DNA of 64,000 nt. Origin: Steroidobacter gossypii (GTDB lineage: Bacteria; Pseudomonadota; Gammaproteobacteria; Steroidobacterales; Steroidobacteraceae). Under the pieces are notes generated by a model that ran no database searches, was not told the DNA's origin, and saw only the letters and a program-made list of their open reading frames with translations. Location: contig NZ_JAEVLS010000005.1 of assembly GCF_016801985.1 (NCBI RefSeq), positions 434,001 through 498,000 on the forward strand, given 5' to 3'. The translations under genes and the position numbers were made by a program. Of the stretch, positions 17,133 through 28,902 are shown one piece after another (position 1 is the first letter of the stretch; every line of letters starts with the position of its first letter).

Positions 17133-19976
17133 TCAGCGCCGGATGGAAAAGCGAATGCCGTAGTAACGCGGGTCGCCAAGCACGTTGGTGGGCAGCCCGA
17201 TCGAGCCGCCGGCGCTGCCCGCCCCCTTGCGGTAGACCTCGTCCGTCAGATTGCTGACGAAGGCTTCGACATCCCAATGGCCACGGTCCGGGACATATCC
17301 CAGCCGCAGGTTCAACAATCCGAACGACTCCTGGAACTCGTCCACGAGCAGATCGGGAACGATCTGGCCGGCTTGCAGCTCGGGGCGGTCGTTGTCGTCG
17401 GCAAAGAAAATCTTGGAGCGCCAGGTGTACGTCGGCCGGAATTCGACCATGCCCGCCGGCGCCGGCACTCGCAGGATCGCGCCCAGCGAAAACATATGAT
17501 CGGGAGAGCGAGCGAAGCGATTGCCCTCGTACGCGCCTCGGATGAAGCGCGTGTGGTTGTACGCGTAGTTTGCGAACAGCTCGGAGGATCCGAATGCGCG
17601 CCACATGCCCTGCAACTCCGCGCCATACGCGTCGGCTGCGCCCGCGTTGGTTGTAACGAAGCTCGAGCCGATCAGCTCGCGCGTCTGGAAATTGTCGTAC
17701 TCGTAGTAATACAGCGAAGTATCCAGGCGCACAGCGCGCTCGCTGGATTCGAACTTCAAGCCCAATTCATAGGTATCCGCCGTCTCGGCGGGTGCGACTG
17801 CGAACACAGGATTCCCATCCGGTGCTGATGGAGCTGCGGCGGAGAGCACAGCCGCGCGGCGCCCGCGCGCGTAGCTGCCGTAGAGATTGAACTGATCGGC
17901 CAACTGATATCTGCTCGCCAGGCGCCAGGTGAATCCATCGTCATCCAGCGACTGACTGAAGATCGAGCCGTTGCCGGGCGTCGGCTGCGCATTGATGCCG
18001 AAGTACGGCAACGGCGCACTCAGATCGGCGCCGAATGCCGTGAGCCCGTTGAGAAGCGCGCGAGCTGTGGCGATTCCAGCCGGAGCGCCACTGGCGGCGA
18101 GTCCGGACGCGCCGACGATGCCGCCGAGCACACTGCGCCCGGCAACGGAGCTGCCCCACCGAGTGACTTTGTCATCGCGTGTGTAGCGAACGCCCGCGCT
18201 GACTTCCCAGCGCTCTTGCGGGCGAAACGTCATATCCGCGAATACATCGTAGGAATCCGTATCCGCGGTGTTGTCGTTCGTTTCGACGTGCGCTGGATCG
18301 AGCTGCGAAGCAAGGGCCGCCGCCTGAGATGCGTTCAGCAGGATATTGCCGCGCGTCTGTTGAGCGATCAGTCCCTGCACCAACGCGCCGGTGAACGCCG
18401 TGTTGGCAAACAGGGACGCGGGCGCGGGCGTCGTCGCCGGCAGCCCAAGCAGCGGGCCGCCGTTGAGCATGCCCGTGACTTGCGCGAGCAGCATGCGCTC
18501 ATCGAAGCGCACGTCCACCTTGGATCGAGCCCGTTCCCGGTAATAGTTCAGGCCCACCATGCCGGTCACCGGCCCGCCCGTATCGAAGTTCAGCCGCAAT
18601 TCCTGATTGAAGAAGCGACCGCCGTTGTCTTCCATGTTCGTGAACAATGGCAGGGAGATGCCGTCCGCGTCGTAGACCTCGATGGAATCCACATCGCGAT
18701 AGCCGCTGATGGAATTGAGCGTCACGGCATCGTTGAGCCGATATTCCAGGAGCGCGGTGACGCCGGCATACTGCTGATCTACGCCAAGATCGTGGCCGGT
18801 CGCGAAACCTTCGGGAACCGACAGCCACACGGCATCGTCGGTACCAACGCCGGCGAGCACTTGTCCCGTGACCGGATCGGTCGGGCTCAGGTACATCGAC
18901 TTGAAACCGGTGCCGTCGGTGCGCTCTTCCTGATAGTTCACGATCAGATCGGCGCTCAACCGATCGCCGCTGCGCAGGCTCATCACAGCGCGATAAGCGT
19001 TCAGCTCGATCGAGTTGAGATCGCCCTCCGCGCCGGGCGCGAGGTTCTCCTGATAACCGTCGCGCTCGCGATGTCGGGCGGCGATCCGAAAGGAGACGCT
19101 ATCGCTCAACGGCACATTCAGCATGCCGTCCGCCAGCATATAACCCAGGTTGCCGCCCTCGACGGCCGCGGCGCCCGTCAGTTCCGGCGTGGCGCGTTGT
19201 TGAATGACATTGATGCCGCCGATCAGCGCGCCACGACCGAACAGCGTCGACTGCGGCCCCTTGGACACTTCCACGCGTTCGATGTCGAACAGTTCGACGA
19301 AGGATCCGCGCGACTTGGAGATCGGCACGCCGTCCTGAAATACGGCCACGCGCGGCTCGGTGAACGAATCGCCTCCAGAAGAGGTAATGCCGCGCATCAC
19401 GAAGATCGGGTTGTTCGGCGATTGATCCTCGATCAGCAGTCCAGGCGTATAGAGCGAAACGTCGCGCAGCGTCACCGCGCCCAGATTTTCCAGCGCATCG
19501 CCGCTGAACGCCGTCAAGGCGAATGGCACGTCCACGGCCGACTGCTCCCGCCGCTGAGCTGTGACGATCAGCTCTTCGATTTCGATCGGCGCGGCAGCAG
19601 ATGTTTCGACGCGAGCGCGTTCTGTCGGCCGCGTCGGAACAGCACTCGCGCTCGCCGCTTCACGCAGCAAAATGAGGCCGCCGTCATCGGTGCCGATTTC
19701 GAGACCGCTGCCCGCCAGCAAACGAGTCAAGGCCTCGCGGCTGCTCATTCGCCCCTCGACGGCTGGCGAGCGACGGTTAGCGACGATCTGCGCCGGATAG
19801 GCGATCTGCACACCGGCTTGCTTCGACCACGTGTTGAGCGCGAGGCCCAGCTCCTGAGCCGGAATGGAAAACGCAATTTCGTGCGTCGCCGCCGCTGTTT
19901 GCGCGGCATGCGTTACCACAGGCACGCCCAGCGCCAATGCGATGTGCGCACTCAACAACCAGATGCTCGACTTCAC
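17133..19976 (-). CDS. TonB-dependent transducer-type outer-membrane receptor
   Basis: 947-aa outer-membrane receptor. The GTG start has agaggaa upstream and a signal peptide. Residues ~35-105 form an STN domain, the periplasmic signalling domain of FecA-like receptors. A TonB-box-like IEELIVTAQRRE near residue 132 leads into the plug domain (VFQDGVPISKSRG, RVEVSKGPQSTLFGRGA), followed by a 22-strand-type barrel ending YGIRFSIRR. A FecR-like gene and a sigma-factor gene lie directly upstream on the same strand, so receptor occupancy should signal to its own transcription. The ligand is unknown; coupling to the phosphodiesterase gene is the best clue. Confidence 0.9.
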   Translation of the reverse strand: MKSSIWLLSAHIALALGVPVVTHAAQTAAATHEIAFSIPAQELGLALNTWSKQAGVQIAYPAQIVANRRSPAVEGRMSSREALTRLLAGSGLEIGTDDGGLILLREAASASAVPTRPTERARVETSAAAPIEIEELIVTAQRREQSAVDVPFALTAFSGDALENLGAVTLRDVSLYTPGLLIEDQSPNNPIFVMRGITSSGGDSFTEPRVAVFQDGVPISKSRGSFVELFDIERVEVSKGPQSTLFGRGALIGGINVIQQRATPELTGAAAVEGGNLGYMLADGMLNVPLSDSVSFRIAARHRERDGYQENLAPGAEGDLNSIELNAYRAVMSLRSGDRLSADLIVNYQEERTDGTGFKSMYLSPTDPVTGQVLAGVGTDDAVWLSVPEGFATGHDLGVDQQYAGVTALLEYRLNDAVTLNSISGYRDVDSIEVYDADGISLPLFTNMEDNGGRFFNQELRLNFDTGGPVTGMVGLNYYRERARSKVDVRFDERMLLAQVTGMLNGGPLLGLPATTPAPASLFANTAFTGALVQGLIAQQTRGNILLNASQAAALASQLDPAHVETNDNTADTDSYDVFADMTFRPQERWEVSAGVRYTRDDKVTRWGSSVAGRSVLGGIVGASGLAASGAPAGIATARALLNGLTAFGADLSAPLPYFGINAQPTPGNGSIFSQSLDDDGFTWRLASRYQLADQFNLYGSYARGRRAAVLSAAAPSAPDGNPVFAVAPAETADTYELGLKFESSERAVRLDTSLYYYEYDNFQTRELIGSSFVTTNAGAADAYGAELQGMWRAFGSSELFANYAYNHTRFIRGAYEGNRFARSPDHMFSLGAILRVPAPAGMVEFRPTYTWRSKIFFADDNDRPELQAGQIVPDLLVDEFQESFGLLNLRLGYVPDRGHWDVEAFVSNLTDEVYRKGAGSAGGSIGLPTNVLGDPRYYGIRFSIRR

Positions 19977-20069
19977 TGCGCCATTCCTCTGCCGTGCTCA
20001 TGGGCGGCGTACGTGAAGCCAGACGCACAAGCGGCTCGCCACCGCCAAGCGGCAGCAAATATTTTTTAT

Positions 20070-21029
20070 TTATGTCTTACGCACCAATACCACGGCGCCG
20101 TCTGATTGCACGGACGTTACACGAAGCGTGATTTCGATCGCGCGCAGGAAGGTGCTGACGTCGGCCGAGTTGAAACGCCCGCCGATGCGCAGCTCGCCCA
20201 CTGCTGGATCGAGAATCATCAGCTTGCGTTGCAGATATCGATTGTACTCGGCGACCGCGGCCGACAACTGAGTGTCCTGAAATACAATCTCGCCTCGCTG
20301 CCAGGCCTCGATGGCGTCCAAATCCTGTTCCGATACGGATTGCAGCGCCGTCGCGCCGTCTGCCGCGAGCAACCGTTGCCCGGCGGTCACGGCGATCGCT
20401 TTTGCGGGCGGTGCGCGCAGCTGTGCGGCTCCTCGCACAACAGTGAGATCGAGCATCCTGTCGACGAAGCGTGCGTTGTAAACGCCAGCCGAGAGTAGAG
20501 CCTCGATGTTGCTCGTCTCTATCCATAACAGGGCCGCGGTCGCGGCGACTCGCACGGCGATTTCGCCGTGGTCGAGCCAGAGCTTCACTGCGTTGTTAGA
20601 AGCACGCCACGAGAGCGCGGTAGCGGTGTTCATGTCCAGGCGCACGGATTGCGGCAGGTCCAGCGAACGGCGCTCGCCGGTGCTGGTTTCCACTGTTTCC
20701 CGGGCCAGCGACTGATAGGTGATGAGACCCGCCGCGCCCAACGTCATCGCTCCAGTGAACCAAGCGATTGCGCGGCGCCGGCTCACCACTGTGCGTGGCT
20801 TGTCGGCGCGTTCAATGACCGTACCTGACCAAGCTACGTCTTCCACCGCAGACCACGTACTTGCAATTCTGGCGAACGCAATTGCGTGCGCGGGATCGGC
20901 GTCACGCCACCGCTCGAACTCAGCCACGTCGGCGGTGTTGGAGTCGAGCTGCGCGCGCCAAAGCGCCGCCTCCTCCAACAGAGTCTCGCGTCGGCTGGCT
21001 GATGCGATTGCTGGTGGCTGCTCGTTCAT
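20070..21029 (-). CDS. FecR-like transmembrane anti-sigma regulator
   Basis: 319-aa inner-membrane protein that relays the receptor signal to the sigma factor. The N-terminal cytoplasmic DUF4880 part carries the ALWRAQLDS and FERWRDADPAHAIAFAR blocks. One membrane segment lies at residues ~88-108. The periplasmic FecR domain contains RSLDLPQSVRLDMNTATALSW-type sequence, and a C-terminal STN-like stretch ends the protein. It lies between the sigma gene (80 bp gap) and the receptor gene (93 bp gap). Confidence 0.85.
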   Translation of the reverse strand: MNEQPPAIASASRRETLLEEAALWRAQLDSNTADVAEFERWRDADPAHAIAFARIASTWSAVEDVAWSGTVIERADKPRTVVSRRRAIAWFTGAMTLGAAGLITYQSLARETVETSTGERRSLDLPQSVRLDMNTATALSWRASNNAVKLWLDHGEIAVRVAATAALLWIETSNIEALLSAGVYNARFVDRMLDLTVVRGAAQLRAPPAKAIAVTAGQRLLAADGATALQSVSEQDLDAIEAWQRGEIVFQDTQLSAAVAEYNRYLQRKLMILDPAVGELRIGGRFNSADVSTFLRAIEITLRVTSVQSDGAVVLVRKT

Positions 21030-21109
21030 TCCCCTGGACGATCGTTGGCGCGGGTCATGAAGGTGAGACGCTCGGCGCGCGACTCACCGCCAGGGTGCGC
21101 CAAAATATT

Positions 21110-21676
21110 TCAGCTCCGTTTACGGCGCGCCGGCGAGCCCGGAGCCTGAGCCGACGACGTCGGTTCCTGTTGTAGCGCCTTGGTAAGCAGCACCAACGCA
21201 CGTGCCAGGCGTTTCTCCATCGTGGACAGGCTCAATCCAAGTCGCTCCGCGACTTCGCGCGGCGGCAACTCCTCGAACCGGCGCAGGAGCATTACGTCGC
21301 GGCATCGGGCGGGCAGCTCGCGGATCGCGTTCGCCAGCCGCCGCAATTCATGACGCGCCACCATGCGATCGAAGGGATCCGGCGCGGGAACCGCCTGCTC
21401 CAGCTCATCGAGATTGGCAATGGAGGCGAAACTCACGATCTTGGTCCGGCGCATTCGCTGAATGGCCAGGTTGCGCACCATGCGCAGGACATAAGCCGAC
21501 GGATGATCGATCGCTCGCCAGGCTTCGTCCCGAAACAGGCGCGTATAGGCGTCGTGCACCAGATCCGCAGCCTGGTCGCGATTGCCTGTCATACGCCGCG
21601 CCAAAGCGAGATAACGCGCTTCGTGCGGCAGCACTTCGTCAATGAACCAGCGATCGATTTCTCTAAGCAGCGACAC
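21110..21676 (-). CDS. FecI-type ECF sigma factor
   Basis: RNA polymerase sigma factor of the extracytoplasmic-function class, expected to drive the TonB receptor operon. Region 2 is YLALARRMTGNRDQAADLVH. Region 4 includes ELPARCRDVMLLRRFEELPP and an HTH (VAERLGLSLSTMEKRLARAL). The start is uncertain: the frame is open to 21826, inside mutT. The GTG at 21676 gives 188 aa, a normal size, and keeps the gene clear of mutT, but no strong ribosome site is visible. Confidence 0.8.
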   Translation of the reverse strand: MSLLREIDRWFIDEVLPHEARYLALARRMTGNRDQAADLVHDAYTRLFRDEAWRAIDHPSAYVLRMVRNLAIQRMRRTKIVSFASIANLDELEQAVPAPDPFDRMVARHELRRLANAIRELPARCRDVMLLRRFEELPPREVAERLGLSLSTMEKRLARALVLLTKALQQEPTSSAQAPGSPARRKRS

Positions 21677-21738
21677 GCCGCAAGGCTGCGGCACGAATGT
21701 GAAGCTCTGATGACGCCGCCCGACGCGATCGTCATCGA

Positions 21739-22128
21739 TCAGCGTCGCGCGGCACGCAGCGCTGGAATCATCGGACGGTCTGCTTCCAGCAGGCCCACCG
21801 TCTCCAGTTCCTCGATCGACACCCATTGCAATGGTTGCCCTTCCACCGAGCGCGGCTGCCCGGTGAACCGGGATACCAGCCAGAGATCGAGCAACACGCG
21901 CCGATCGGAATAACCATGCTCGTAGGCGATCAGCGGCGCCGCTTCGAGCACCTCGATGCCGAGCTCTTCCCGCAGCTCACGTTGCAAGCCCGCCAGCGGC
22001 GACTCGCCCGCCTCCAGCTTGCCTCCCGGAAATTCCCAACCGCCCGCCATGTGCTTGCCCGGCGGCCGCTGCGCAATCAACACCCGACCTTGCTCGTCGA
22101 ACAAAGCGCCAGCGACGACGTGGATCAT
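21739..22128 (-). CDS. mutT: NUDIX hydrolase MutT (8-oxo-dGTP pyrophosphatase)
   Basis: 129-aa sanitising enzyme that hydrolyses 8-oxo-dGTP to its monophosphate. The full Nudix box is at residues 36-58 (G-K-L-E-A-G-E, then RELREELGI). Length matches E. coli MutT. It lies downstream of secA on the same strand, as in E. coli, but with two extra genes between. Its start overlaps the stop of the preceding small gene by 4 bp (ATGA), indicating coupling. Confidence 0.88.
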   Translation of the reverse strand: MIHVVAGALFDEQGRVLIAQRPPGKHMAGGWEFPGGKLEAGESPLAGLQRELREELGIEVLEAAPLIAYEHGYSDRRVLLDLWLVSRFTGQPRSVEGQPLQWVSIEELETVGLLEADRPMIPALRAARR

Positions 22129-22487
22129 GTTCCGCGCGCTCTAATCAAGGCGATGGCTGCCTGCTGGTCGAGCTTGGGTCCGACATGCAATTTGACCTGA
22201 CGAGCGCCAGCGCCGGCGCCCAGCTCGAGGAAGACTCTTTCTTCGACCGTACTGAGACCGCCTTCGATCATCTCCAGCGGCTGAATCAGCAGCGCAGGCT
22301 GGGCCGAGAACAGGCCGTTGGATTTCACTTCTTTCACCAGCCTGGTGAGCAGTTCCTCGGCGGCCTTGAATTCGCCGACGAGCAACCTCGTCGTGGTGAA
22401 GGCGGCTGTGCCGGCGGCGGTGGCGCCGTCCTTCAAGTTCGTCACTTCCATGCGATTCTTCTGAATATATGCAACAAGATCAGACAT
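22125..22487 (-). CDS. Small MreB-like (actin-fold fragment) protein
   Basis: 120-aa cytosolic protein. It resembles one stretch of MreB: the LKDG segment, a 'VxEFKAAEELLTRLVKEV' helix, and VEERVFLELGAGAGARQVKL, which lines up with the MreB pattern [20 protein letters not shown]. The phosphate-binding loops and the rest of the actin fold are missing, so it is not a working MreB by itself. The resemblance is from memory and needs a profile search. It is translationally coupled to mutT (ATGA overlap) and follows the methyltransferase gene by 15 bp. Confidence 0.5.
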   Translation of the reverse strand: MSDLVAYIQKNRMEVTNLKDGATAAGTAAFTTTRLLVGEFKAAEELLTRLVKEVKSNGLFSAQPALLIQPLEMIEGGLSTVEERVFLELGAGAGARQVKLHVGPKLDQQAAIALIRARGT

Positions 22488-22502
22488 TCGTGCTCCGTCC
22501 GC

Positions 22503-23117
22503 TCACTGTTTGAGCCGCGCCAGCCAGACCGCATGTCCCCCGCAGTCGGGATCGTCTTCCGAGTGGGCCACGACGCTGAAGCCGTGCGAGTCCAACAACG
22601 TTCGATATTCTTCTGAAGACAGGCTCGCATGATACAGGGGCTCGCCCTGGTACCAGCCTATGGCCACGCCATGATCGGACCCTGTGGTGAACAACAGCAG
22701 CGCACCGGGGCTGGCGTGACACCTGAAGATTGGAAACATCGCTCGCTGGTGCTCATGCGACAGGTGAAACAGGCTGTTCCAAGCGATGAGCGCGTCAAAC
22801 GTCCGATGCAAAGCGAGCGCGCGCATGTCGGCGATGATCCATCGATTGCCAGGAAATCGCGCGCAGCATTTCTTTATCAACGGCGGAGAAGAGTCGACAC
22901 CGACCACGTCATAGCCGCGCTCGATCAGATACTTCGCGATGGGCTGCCCCGAGCCGCAACCGATGTCGAGCACAGAAGCGCCTGGCTGTAGCAGCGCCGT
23001 GAACCGATCCATCCACCCCTGTTCGATCACCGGATCGGCGCGACGATCGCGGTCCCATGCGTCCGCATGCCGTTGATACAGGCCAACGATGTCCTCGGGG
23101 TTGGCGGCATCGGACAT
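22503..23117 (-). CDS. Class I SAM-dependent methyltransferase
   Basis: 204-aa methyltransferase; substrate unknown. The SAM-binding motif I is SVLDIGCGSGQP near residue 47, followed by an acidic residue at the end of strand 2 (VVGVDSSPPLI) and IIADMRAL for the adenine pocket. The fold resembles small-molecule methyltransferases (Methyltransf_11/25). It is 79 bp downstream of secA and leads an operon with the MreB-like protein and mutT. Confidence 0.75.
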   Translation of the reverse strand: MSDAANPEDIVGLYQRHADAWDRDRRADPVIEQGWMDRFTALLQPGASVLDIGCGSGQPIAKYLIERGYDVVGVDSSPPLIKKCCARFPGNRWIIADMRALALHRTFDALIAWNSLFHLSHEHQRAMFPIFRCHASPGALLLFTTGSDHGVAIGWYQGEPLYHASLSSEEYRTLLDSHGFSVVAHSEDDPDCGGHAVWLARLKQ

Positions 23118-23196
23118 GAGAGCACCACCGTCGATGCGCGAGCGTGCGGCTTATGCCGCAGCTCGCTATGTCAGCAAGGCTTGCGCGCGAGGCAGC

Positions 23197-25938
<2,742 letters not shown>

Positions 25939-25977
25939 GCTGAAAACTCCGGGTGGGGGCGTTGGGAAAAGCCCGTT

Positions 25978-26005
25978 ATTGTACACGCGCGCCCGGCGAC
26001 TCTAA
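25978..26005 (-). promoter_or_regulatory. Candidate sigma-70 promoter for secA
   Basis: Minus strand: -10 TACAAT (25978-25983), 16-bp spacer, weak -35 TTAGAG (26000-26005). It is the best match in the 180-bp gap between the M23 peptidase stop and the secA start. The -35 is poor, so confidence is limited. Confidence 0.45.
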
Positions 26006-26118
26006 TTAAGGTCTCGAAATGCTGAGCGTCGGACCGCCGTCAGGCTGGGGGCAGTCAGGGGTAAAACAAGGGGTGGTCCAGCCCGGCGCTGCCCGCCTTG
26101 CCGGATGATCGCTGAAGC

Positions 26119-27039
26119 CTATCGCCGGACGAAGGTCATCGGATCCACCGCGCGGCCCTGCTTGAGCACTTCGAAATGCAGGTGCGGGCCGGTGGAGCGG
26201 CCGGTGGAGCCCATCAGCGCGATGGGCTGGCCTTTTTGCACGGTATCACCCACCTGCACCAGCGCTTTCTGATTGTGCGCATAGCGGGTGACGTAGCCAT
26301 TGCCGTGGTTGATTTCGACCGTGCGGCCGTAGCCGAACCGATCCTTGGAATAAGTGACCACGCCGGCGGCCACCGCCACGACCTGCGAGCCGGCCGGGCC
26401 GGCGAAGTCGATACCGCGGTGATAGGCGTTGCGGCCGGTGAACGGATCGGCGCGATAACCGAAGTGCGAAGAAATCCAGCCCTTGAGCACCGGGCGGCCA
26501 TCCGGCACCACCTGCCGGCTCAGATTGCGGGTGGAAATCATGCTTTCCAGCACGCTCAGCTGACGCTCGCGGTCGCGGATCTGGTTGGTCAGGTTGTCCA
26601 GCATGGCGGTGATTTCGGGGGCGGCCACGGTGGCGCTTTCCACCAGGCCTTCCGGACCGCCGACGGCCGGCTCGCTATCGAAATTGAATTCGCCCTTGTC
26701 CAGGTTGGCCATTTCGGTGAGCCGGCGGCCCAACGCATCGAGCCGGATCACATGGGCGTTCATCTGGCCCACGCGGCTGGTGAGCGCATCGAGCCGTTCC
26801 TGAATATCGCGCCGGGCATTGGCGATTTCGAGGCGTTGCTGCTCGAGATGGCCGCCCCACTCGGTCACTTTGGCGGAAGGGTTGCTCAGCAGGCCGCTGC
26901 GCCCGAGCTGAATGCCGGCGAACAGTACGCCGCTCAGCACGGTCAGCACGATCGCAATCGTCACCGTCATCGCCAACGGACGGCCAAGCTCGAATTGGCG
27001 AGCCTTGCCGAAGCGCTTGGAGAACACGATGACGTTCAT
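26119..27039 (-). CDS. M23 family peptidoglycan endopeptidase, membrane-anchored
   Basis: 306-aa cell-wall hydrolase expected to cut peptidoglycan cross-links in the periplasm. One membrane anchor spans residues ~22-46 after a basic N-terminus. A coiled-coil region follows (EQQRLEIANARRDIQERL and on to ~180). The LytM domain holds the zinc motifs HRGIDFAG near residue 210 and HLHFEV near 290. The gene sits between secA and lpxC, a place where many gammaproteobacteria carry this family. An MepM/NlpD-type role is likely; a catalytically dead activator is unlikely since both zinc motifs are intact. Confidence 0.88.
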   Translation of the reverse strand: MNVIVFSKRFGKARQFELGRPLAMTVTIAIVLTVLSGVLFAGIQLGRSGLLSNPSAKVTEWGGHLEQQRLEIANARRDIQERLDALTSRVGQMNAHVIRLDALGRRLTEMANLDKGEFNFDSEPAVGGPEGLVESATVAAPEITAMLDNLTNQIRDRERQLSVLESMISTRNLSRQVVPDGRPVLKGWISSHFGYRADPFTGRNAYHRGIDFAGPAGSQVVAVAAGVVTYSKDRFGYGRTVEINHGNGYVTRYAHNQKALVQVGDTVQKGQPIALMGSTGRSTGPHLHFEVLKQGRAVDPMTFVRR

Positions 27040-27405
27040 TGGATCACTACCTTGCTGCCTTTCGCGCCCTAAAAAGCCGATGTCATCAGCGACGCGACAA
27101 TACGTTCACCCCCGCCTTGAACCGGCGCTGTGGACAGCATGGCTCGTGGCGACTTCAGCAGAGTGCCTGGTACTGGTCGAACAGCGCCGTGAGGCGCTTT
27201 CGACTTTACGGTGGACGTAGAACCGAATATTCGTGTTGTACATCCTGGCAACCCCGCTATCGTGGCGCAGCCCTCGTGGCTGGCCGTAGACCGGTGGCTT
27301 TGCGTCCCCGCCTTTCGACGGGTTTGCCCTTAACAGTGGCCGGAATATGCATAACGCAACGTACAAAGATCAAGCGCCTGGCGCCCAGAACGCGGCTTTC
27401 AGGGT
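27040..27405. other. 366-bp gene-free divergent promoter region
   Basis: Lies between the start codons of the M23 peptidase (minus) and dciA (plus), so it should carry both promoters. Weak plus-strand matches are TTTACG-N17-TATTCG (starting ~27206) and TTGTAC-N16-TATCGT (starting ~27235). No tRNA, repeat or convincing small gene was seen. Confidence 0.5.
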
Positions 27406-27714
27406 ATGACTGATCGTTTCAAGCCGCTGGGCGAAACCGTCGGCCCGCTGTTCGCTGAACTCGAACAGCGCGTCGCCGCCCATGTCGAACTCACTGAACG
27501 GATCCGTTCAGCCCTCACCGGACCGGAAAAAGATCATGTCCTGTCAGCGAGTTGCCGCGGCGACACGCTGGTGGTGCTGGCCGACTCGGCGGCCTGGTGC
27601 CCGCAGATCCGTTATGCCCAGGCGCAGCTGCTGGCGCAGCTGAACGGCGCCAGTGAGATGCAGGTCACAAAAGTCAAAGTTCGCGTTGGCAGGAAGCCCC
27701 GCGATCTGACCTGA
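27406..27714 (+). CDS. dciA: DciA family (DUF721) helicase-loading protein
   Basis: 102-aa DUF721 protein. DciA proteins load the replicative helicase DnaB in bacteria that lack the phage-derived DnaC/DnaI loaders. Seen here are the N-terminal DUF721 core (LAELEQRVAAHVELTERIR) and the strand-rich end VLADSAAWCPQIRYAQAQLLAQL. It converges on lpxC with only 27 bp between stops, and is the only plus-strand gene between 22 and 48 kb. Its presence implies that this organism does not use DnaC. Confidence 0.8.
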   Translation: MTDRFKPLGETVGPLFAELEQRVAAHVELTERIRSALTGPEKDHVLSASCRGDTLVVLADSAAWCPQIRYAQAQLLAQLNGASEMQVTKVKVRVGRKPRDLT

Positions 27715-27741
27715 ACGACGGATTCGGCTGTAACGGCAGCT

Positions 27742-28659
27742 TTACGCGCTGACCATCGCGGCAGCGGGTACGTAGGATATCGGGCTGTCTTTTACGTTAT
27801 CGAAAGTCACCGGCTCCCACGCATTGGGCGAGTTGATCAGCTTGCGCACCAGCTGATTGTTCAACGCATGGCCGGATTTGTGGCCGCTGAACTCGCCGAT
27901 CAGGCTCCTGCCCAGCAGGTACAGATCGCCGATGGCGTCCAGGATCTTGTGCTTCACGAACTCGTCTTCGTAGCGCAGGCCGTCTTCGTTCAGCACGCGG
28001 TACTCATCCAGCACGATGGCGTTGTCCATGGTGCCGCCCAGCGCCAGGTTCTTGGAGCGCATGTATTCCAGATCGCGCATGAAGCCGAAGGTGCGCGCCC
28101 GGCTGATCTCTTTCAGATACGACGTCGTGGAGAAGTCCATCGACGCGGTCTGCGAGCGCTTTTTGAAGACCGGGTGATTGAACTCGATCTCCATGTTCAC
28201 TTTGAAACCGTTGTACGGGGCGAAGCGCGCCCACTTGTCGCCGTCGCTCACTTCCAGCGGCGCCAGGATGCGCACGAAACGTTTCGGCGCGGGCTGCTCT
28301 TCGATGCCGGCCGACTGCAGCAGGAACACGAACGGTCCCGCGCTGCCGTCCATGATGGGGACTTCCTCGGCGGACAGATCGACATAGGCATTGTCGAGCC
28401 CGAGCCCGGCAAACGCCGACAGCAGGTGCTCCACCGTGGAGACTCGGACATCGCCGTTGTACAGAGACGTGCCGAGCATGGTGTCGCCGACGTTTTCTGC
28501 GTAGGCGCGCACATCCACCGGCTGATCGAGGTCGGTTCGACGAAACACGACGCCGGTGTCCACCGGCGCCGGGCGCAGCACCATCAGCACTTTTTTGCCG
28601 GAGTGCAGGCCAACGCCGGTCGCGCGGATGGTGTTCTTGAGGGTACGTTGTCGCAGCAT
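27742..28659 (-). CDS. lpxC: UDP-3-O-acyl-N-acetylglucosamine deacetylase LpxC
   Basis: Zinc enzyme for the committed step of lipid A synthesis, cytosolic, 305 aa. Conserved segments are [17 protein letters not shown] at the start, [14 protein letters not shown] (zinc His), [14 protein letters not shown] (zinc His/Asp) and [14 protein letters not shown] (catalytic His region). It lies downstream of ftsZ in the usual order; the 243-bp gap holds a hairpin and may contain its own promoter (weak TTGCCG-N17-TAGGGT on the minus strand). Confidence 0.97.
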   Translation of the reverse strand: MLRQRTLKNTIRATGVGLHSGKKVLMVLRPAPVDTGVVFRRTDLDQPVDVRAYAENVGDTMLGTSLYNGDVRVSTVEHLLSAFAGLGLDNAYVDLSAEEVPIMDGSAGPFVFLLQSAGIEEQPAPKRFVRILAPLEVSDGDKWARFAPYNGFKVNMEIEFNHPVFKKRSQTASMDFSTTSYLKEISRARTFGFMRDLEYMRSKNLALGGTMDNAIVLDEYRVLNEDGLRYEDEFVKHKILDAIGDLYLLGRSLIGEFSGHKSGHALNNQLVRKLINSPNAWEPVTFDNVKDSPISYVPAAAMVSA

Positions 28660-28703
28660 TGAAGGGCTTCCAGGCGGCGCAGACCCTACACTGCCAGCAA
28701 GTG

Positions 28704-28728
28704 AACGGCAAGCCTCTGACTTGCCGTT
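28704..28728. other. 9-bp hairpin between ftsZ and lpxC
   Basis: aacggcaag (28704-28712) pairs with cttgccgtt (28720-28728), loop 7 nt. On the minus strand no T-run follows, so it is not a clear terminator of ftsZ. It could act as a processing or pausing site in the lpxC leader. Confidence 0.45.
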
Positions 28729-28902
28729 ACTTTTGCTTACATTGAAAAAAGGACTGTCCGATATAACTACTTGAATCGACTTGCGAGGCTACTGCGAAGT
28801 TCCAGGGGCACTATGCATGTTCCCTATGTAACCCATAGAGACCCGCGAAGCCCTGCTGAACCGTTCAAGTCAGCAGTCGTTACTCATCAGTCACTCCTCC
28901 CA

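Noticed and set aside
18216-20105. 629-aa plus-strand frame opposite the TonB receptor
   Set aside because: No family motifs; Arg/His/Gln-rich composition typical of antisense shadows.
11509-21676. Genomic island with mobility genes
   Set aside because: No integrase, transposase, tRNA or terminal repeats were found at the borders, so only a synteny break is claimed.
28704-28728. Terminator between ftsZ and lpxC
   Set aside because: A good stem, but no T-run follows it on the minus strand, so it is listed only as a hairpin.
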